Origin: Utricularia gibba
Taxonomy: Eukaryota > Streptophyta > Magnoliopsida > Lamiales > Lentibulariaceae
Assembly: GCA_002189035.1 (NCBI GenBank)
Contig: NEEC01000012.1
Location: 1,984,001 to 2,048,000, forward strand
DNA length: 64,000 bases
Direction of reading: 5' to 3'
The first letter of the stretch is position 1; each line of letters begins with the position of its first letter. The notes beneath the pieces are model-generated. The model saw nothing but the letters and a program-made list of their open reading frames with translations, was not told where the DNA came from and did not search any database. The position numbers and the translations under genes are program-made. This document shows positions 58,683 through 64,000 of the stretch, piece after piece.

Positions 58683-61600
58683 ATGCTGACGCTGCCTCGG
58701 CTATTAGTTTACTCATCGCCCTTCTCCTCCAACCCCTCGCTATTCAGCCTTTCCCACGTTAACCCAAAACTCTTTCGTCGATTAAGGTTCCTAAACGTCG
58801 CAGCTATGGCCGAGGAATTCGTCAAGGGAAATGTGCACCCTAATGGCGTCGCTATCATCACTCTCGATCGCCCTAAAGCCCTCAATGCTATGAATTTAGG
58901 TTGCTTTCGCCTATTTCCTTTCATTTCTCGTTGTTTTTGAAGTGGGTTTGGGGCGGCGTTTCCTTGATTGATTATTCAAGAGCTTGATGGGTTTTTTTGT
59001 TGTTTGTTGCAGAGATGGATTTGAAATACAAGGGATATCTTGATGAGTGGGAAGAGGATCCTAAGGTGAAATGTGTCTTGGTAGAAGGCAGTACGCCGCG
59101 TGCATTTTCTGCAGGTTGATATTTTAAGTCTTCTTTAGTTGGTTAATTTGATTATATAGTAACACATCTTTTGCAGTGACATTCATAAAAACTAATACCC
59201 ATCTATGTGCTTATCTTGATGTATAGCAGCACGCTTCGTTTTGGTGTTTTGTTTCTAGAACTAAAATTTCAGTATTTTGGTCTGGGTTTTGTTTGATTTT
59301 GGTTGAAACTGCAGTGCTCCATTGACACTGTCTTAAAGGGTGCTGAGGCCAAATATTATACATCATTTATGCAGGAATGGATATTAAAGGTGTTGTTGCA
59401 GAAATTCAAAGAGACAAATTTACTCCTCTTGTAACAAAGGTTTTCTTTTTGTACAAAACATATTTTTCATTGCTTGATTGACTCTGGCATTGTGTCTTGT
59501 AGTTGTTGGGAAAAAAATCGACTTGACTATGTTTTTGGATTTTAATTTGAAGCTACTTAAATTCATAAAGATGGTGTTGTGCAGAAACATTTTCCCAGGA
59601 TCTAGATTATCAGACTGCTAAGGTGTTTAGTTGTAAAATTCTGTGCAGGTGGTGATGTGAAGCAGATTACCAAAAGTAGTCAACTATCAGACATGATTAA
59701 GGTTTTGTAGTGTAGCAAACTAGCTTATATGTAGAGGTTTGTAGGGTGTTCAGCTGGTATGTGGAAAAAATCATAACCTAATTTCTTGAGTCTCTGCCTC
59801 TGGTTCAATGCTCTTTCAACTCCCTGACAAGCAGCTAAAAGTAAATTAGTGGCGCCTTCCTTCTTACCTTCTGCAACCAAAATCTGCATTGATTTAGTGT
59901 CTCTATTCGGCTATTAGGATCTTTGGATTCCTTAAAGCTAGGAGGTGTGCATGTGGGTAGTGTAATGTTCAGATAAAACCACACATAATGCTCTTCCTTA
60001 AACTGTTCATCTTACTGCCAAGTTTTTTTTGAAGCTGCTTTCTCTTACTTGTTGTTTTTGTAATTTCATTGACAGTAAAGGAGTTGGGTTGGCAAAATTA
60101 TCCATACATGTATTCATTGTGAATGCTATATACAGAAAGTTGCATCTATGTCTATGCACATGCTCCTTACTGAAAATTCATCCATGGAGCATTTCTTATT
60201 GTTCTTTGCAATTCCAGGTATTTTCTGCAGAGTATTCTCTGATATGCAAAATATCTGAGTACAAAAAGCCTTACATCTCCTTCATGGATGGTATAACGAT
60301 GGGTTTTGGCATTGGTCTATCTGGTCATGGCCGCTACAGGGTCATAACAGAGGTACCTTCCTTGGATACTTTCTCTCATCAATGACTAGAAAAATATTTT
60401 ATCTGATACGTGATTACATCCAGAAAACAGTTCTTGCTATGCCAGAAAATGGCATAGGCTTGTTTCCAGATGTTGGTTTTGCACATATTGCAGCCAAAAG
60501 TCCTGGAGAAGGAGCAGTGGGTTAGTGACTGTGCATATAGTTCATCTTTCATTACTATAGGTTGTTGTCATTTAGCTCACTGATGATAGCAACGGATTGA
60601 TCCTAACAACCAGAGAAGACTTGAGAATTCCACATATCAGATTTGTTTCCTCTCTTCTTGATCCATTAGGGGCCTATCTTGGATTAACCGGGAATAGAGT
60701 ATCTACTCCAGCTGATGCTCTATATGCTGGTTTGGGATCACACTATGTACCTTCTGCGAGTCTAGCCATGCTAAGGGAAGACCTCCTGGCGACAACCTTG
60801 TAGGCTTCCTCTTCCTACATTTAACACTTGTTATGCTGTAATTTGAACACCCTTGTTCCTAGTGCTTGTAGAACCTTTGCTTCTCAGCATCATCTCTAAA
60901 AAAGTACTTTTGCAATCTGCAAAATTGGTTGTTCAGTCTTCATTCTATACTTGAAAAAAGCTATTCAGTTCACTTCACCTGCAGTTGTTGCTAATTTATC
61001 CAGCTTGTCCTTGTGTTTGATGCAGCTCTGAAGATCCAGATCACAATATCAGATTACTATTAGAAAGATACAGCAAGAATCCGGAGTCTGAGCCTCGGCT
61101 TAAACTGCTATTACCGCGAATAATTTCGACATTCGGAGGTAGCAGATCGATTCAGGAGGTGATCAAGGAGCTAGAAGATCATCAGCAAAGCGGTGATACA
61201 TTAGGTTCGCATCAACATCTTGTTGTCTCTTACCCCGGAAATCAAATATTCAACATTTCTGAATACCATCATCCTTGTATGCAGTGGCTGAATGGGCAAA
61301 AGATGCTCTGCAAGAACTCAAGAAAGGAGCGCCCTTATCTCTTTGCCTCACCCAGAAGCATTTCTCAAAAGTTGCATCTGCCCAAGGCAATGGTGGCAAT
61401 GAACTATCTGAGGTGAGCAGTGCCTGAAATTTGCATAAACACAGTGTTATCCATCTGCCTCTTCTATCATCATGCGTCCACCTTTTTTCACTTGAGTCTG
61501 TTTATACCAGCTACGTGGTGTGATGAAGGCAGAGTATCGCATCGCTTTGCGATCGTCTCTCCGAGACGATTTTGCAGAAGGTGTTCGAGCCGTCTTGGTC

Positions 61601-61915
61601 GACAAAGATCAGGTCAATTGTCTGGTATTACCGTCCTTGAACCTGTGCATGTGTGCTCGTGCATCTGTCTTTTAGCAACCAGTTTCTGTTCGGAATCCCA
61701 CCATCGGCTCTCAGTTTTCAGCCACACCGTTTTGCTTTTCTGCTTGAGTGTGTTTGGTTCTTCCGATGAACCAAACGAACATGCACTGATTCTTGTCAGC
61801 TGGTGGTCTGCAGAACCCGAGGTGGAGTCCGTCGAGCTTGGAGGAGGTGACTAATGGCGAAATTGAAGCTCTGTTTGAACCATTGAGCCCCGACATTGGA
61901 GAATTGAAGGTTTGA
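58683..61915 (+). CDS. 3-hydroxyisobutyryl-CoA hydrolase-like protein with two alternative third exons
   Basis: A crotonase-superfamily member related to CHY1 and to the plant HIBCH-like proteins. CHY1-type enzymes hydrolyse 3-hydroxyisobutyryl-CoA in valine breakdown; the role of the HIBCH-like branch is less certain. Exons: 58683-58899, 59013-59114, 59375-59439 (3a) or 59649-59701 (3b), 60218-60352, 60424-60520, 60670-60799, 61026-61204, 61285-61412, 61511-61612, 61814-61915. With 3a the protein has 418 residues, with 3b 414; both are frame-perfect. Motifs: [72 protein letters not shown]. The start [16 protein letters not shown] looks like an organellar presequence; a second ATG at 58806 ([10 protein letters not shown]) in good context could give a shorter form. 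It is convergent with the glucanase gene. Confidence 0.92.
59375..59439 (+). other. Alternative exon 3a of the hydrolase-like gene
   Basis: A 65-base exon bordered by ATGCAG and GTTTTC. After the shared first G it reads [20 protein letters not shown] plus TK. It enters in phase 1 and leaves in phase 0. From memory, this form resembles the one used by the Arabidopsis HIBCH-like gene At4g13360. Confidence 0.85.
59649..59701 (+). other. Alternative exon 3b of the hydrolase-like gene
   Basis: A 53-base exon bordered by CTGTGCAG and GTTTTG. After the shared first G it reads [18 protein letters not shown]. It has the same entry and exit phases as 3a. GGDV is the usual oxyanion-loop sequence of 3-hydroxyisobutyryl-CoA hydrolases. 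Using both exons together would shift the frame. Confidence 0.85.
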
Positions 61916-62192
61916 TCACGATGGCGTCCCGATGCTCTCCGTCCCTCCTTGATCGAACGGTATCACGATCCTCATCTTGTCTTGTTTCAATGAAAACTGG
62001 TAGCCTCTTTGTCGTGAATAAAAGGATGAGATCTCATGGCCGTCGTCCGAAGGCCGTGCTGCCTCCGAGAAATATCGACGATCCCAGGCGCACTCCGGCC
62101 TAGATCGATGGAGGCGCTCGGGGAAGACGACCCGCGACGCCGTGTCTGTTTTTGAAATTAGAAATTGGGGTATAAAAATTGAACGAGTGACG

Positions 62193-63732
62193 TTAGGATA
62201 CCAAAAGGAGAAAGACAATGCAACCTTCGGCGACGGCGAGCAGAATCCCGACGACTTTCCTCCTGAGAAGCAGGAGGGAGTGGTTGTCGGCGATCATCAC
62301 CGGAAAGACACATTTCTCATCGGAGGGATCCTCGTGGGTGATCCTCGCCAGGCCGGAGAAGTCGCAGTCCCATTCATTCTGACTCTTCATCTGATAGTAC
62401 ATGTTGAAAGCGTAGGAAGCATTCCCCTCGAGAGTCAGATGGTTGCACGATGATCCGAACCCTAGCGCTGTGCAGTCCGATTGGCTGCAGGCGAAATCGA
62501 TGTTCGCCGCAAGATCTCCGTCGACGTCCTCCGCTGCCGCCACCGTGGGTTTCAACACGCACCACCGTCGCACCATGTACTCCACGCCTTCCACCGCCAC
62601 GAGTGCTCCATTTCCGCCTAACAAATCCAGCTCGTACTTGGGTTTTCCGTCGAATTCGAAGATCCCCCAATGCCGTTCGAAGGATCCGGGTTCGATGCTC
62701 TTGGCGTTTTCGTCGAATAGGCTGAAGAGGTAGATTTCTAGTTCCCCCTTTCTTGCCGGCGTTCCTTGCGCCGCGGCTGCGTGGCGGATCAGCCCCTGGT
62801 TGAATCTCCTTGCGTTCTCGATATTCGCGTGCTCGTCGCCGTCGGTAGGCCACCCAACCTCCCCGACGATGATTTTCATATCCGGGAAGCCCGCCTTCGT
62901 CAGAGACCAAACCAGAGTGTCGAAATTCGCATCAAACACATTTGTGTATGTGCAACTTCCGTCTCTCAGGGGACGAGCTCCGCCATCGAAGAAAGCGAAG
63001 TCGACCGGAAAGTATGCATTCTGGTAGAGACTCAAGAACGGGTAGATATTAACGACGAAAGGGGCGTCGTTGGAATGGAGAAATTGGACAATCTGAACGG
63101 TTAAATCACGGATCTCCGGCCGGAAATCGCCGCCAGAAGGAACGGGATTCGATTCCGGCGAGTTGTAGATATCAGCGTTGAACGGAACGGTTGCTTTCAC
63201 CACCGATCCCAATCCTGCTCTGTTTAAAGCTCCTTGAATGTTCCTCAACGCCGGCAAAGTATGCTGTAGATAACTTCCGTTGTACGTTTTCAGAAACGGC
63301 TCATTCCCGACGGCGACGTACCTGAAAGAAACACCAAAATCCGATTCCGGTACCCACAAATTGAACGGTTTTCTTGATCGAAAAAACAACCACCCACCTG
63401 ATATCAACTCCCCCGGGATACGCATATGCGGTGACATTCGCGTCCACCCACTGCGCAGCGGCGCCGGCGTCGAGGCTCAGCTGACGCAGCATACAGTTAG
63501 GAACCGCCAACATAACTTCGATCCCACTCCCGGAAAGCGCTTCCAGAATCTTCCGATCAGCCTCGAAGAGCTTCACCCTCTTGAACCCGTTTTCTTTCAG
63601 CATATTCACCACGCTGTAAGGAGCTAAAGAGTGCTTAGCCATGGTACCCCAGTTGACGCCTATAGCGGCCGCGGCGGCCGGCGAATCCAGCGCCGCCGCG
63701 AAGAGCATCATCAGCAGCAGAAGCTCGTTCAT
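62193..63732 (-). CDS. Glucan endo-1,3-beta-glucosidase, GH17 with X8/CBM43 domain, probably GPI-anchored
   Basis: The enzyme would hydrolyse callose-type beta-1,3-glucan at the cell surface or wall. Two exons, 63732-63398 and 63321-62193, give 487 residues with no frame break. The start at 63732 is chosen because [20 protein letters not shown] is a signal peptide; the frame also opens further upstream at 63846 without one. The GH17 domain begins [20 protein letters not shown]. Its acid/base Glu is in [10 protein letters not shown], split by the intron, and its nucleophile Glu is in [16 protein letters not shown]. The X8 domain (WCVLKPT to EKCVFPV) has the six expected Cys. A hydrophobic C-terminal tail ([20 protein letters not shown]) fits a GPI signal. 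It converges on the hydrolase-like gene with 277 bases between the stops. Confidence 0.92.
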
Positions 63733-64000
63733 CTGTCGACTGTGAAATTGCGAAATGACGGGGAATTCAACCGGCGGCATGCAAGGAAAGCATCCAGGTG
63801 GTGTCCCAGTCTCTAAAACCGACAACTTTTCGCCTTCTGAATCCATACTTCAGTTGTAAGTAGTTGCGCGTATCCGTTCCCGTGAAGGTTGCCAATTGTA
63901 GCACCCGCTCAGGAGCTTTTGGATTAACCGATAAACTACTGCCATTGTGTGGGGGGTGGTTTTGATTTTTAAAAAATAAAAATACATTATTAAATACGCA
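63733..64000. other. Upstream region of the GH17 gene
   Basis: This short end of the window must hold the 5'UTR and the beginning of the promoter of the minus-strand glucanase gene. No named element is recognised. Confidence 0.5.

Noticed and set aside
62374-62910. Long Arg/Gly-rich minus-strand frame inside the glucanase gene
   Set aside because: It is an alternative frame of the GH17 coding exon, whose own frame shows catalytic motifs and six ordered X8 Cys.
1-64000. CRISPR arrays, bacterial operons, tRNA or rRNA genes
   Set aside because: The spliced genes are eukaryotic. I found no regular short repeat-spacer array and no convincing cloverleaf with its internal promoter boxes, though reading by eye can miss a tRNA.

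Overview
The window is nuclear DNA from a flowering plant. Every long gene is split by GT-AG introns with plant-style T-rich 3' ends. The products are typical of angiosperms: a class II KNOX homeodomain protein, DCL4, an extra-large G protein, an ETO1-like protein, FATB and MED15. Intergenic DNA is very AT-rich and carries transposon relics. I cannot fix the species; the protein flavour could fit a non-grass monocot, but that is only an impression.

Layout, left to right: 1-1855, no clear gene. 1856-5637 (+), plastid bifunctional purine enzyme PurH. 5456-11136, a direct duplication of the PurH last exon and downstream DNA, with a truncated PIF/Harbinger-like transposon between the copies. 11528-17894 (+), Mediator subunit MED15 with an N-terminal KIX domain. 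20069-23123 (+), ETO1/EOL BTB-TPR protein. 23942-26914 (+), XLG3-like G-alpha. 28659-31475 (+), RINT1/MAG2-like vesicle tether. 32448-32939 (-), a small unrecognised gene. 34075-35707 (-), KNAT3/4-type KNOX gene. 39001-48472 (+), Dicer-like 4. 49020-50650, uncertain, possibly transcribed on the minus strand. 51763-52887 (+), GT17 glycosyltransferase. 56588-58322 (+), FATB acyl-ACP thioesterase with a 5'UTR intron and a GC-AG intron. 58683-61915 (+), 3-hydroxyisobutyryl-CoA hydrolase-like gene with two mutually exclusive exon candidates. 62193-63732 (-), GH17 beta-1,3-glucanase with an X8 domain, convergent with the previous gene.

These genes do not form one pathway; this is an ordinary gene-rich plant segment. 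Three things stand out. First, the hydrolase-like gene holds two alternative, phase-compatible versions of the active-site exon. Second, the PurH 3' end is duplicated exactly from a TTA target site, with a half-deleted Harbinger element at the junction, which reads like an unequal exchange. Third, at least ten otherwise intact conserved reading frames are each broken by exactly one missing base, often in or beside a short homopolymer. That points to consensus errors rather than ten independent pseudogenes. Splice models were derived by eye. With the missing bases allowed for, the summed exon lengths of the complete models for MED15, EOL, XLG, MAG2, KNOX, FATB, HIBCH-like, GH17 and the small gene all come out divisible by three.
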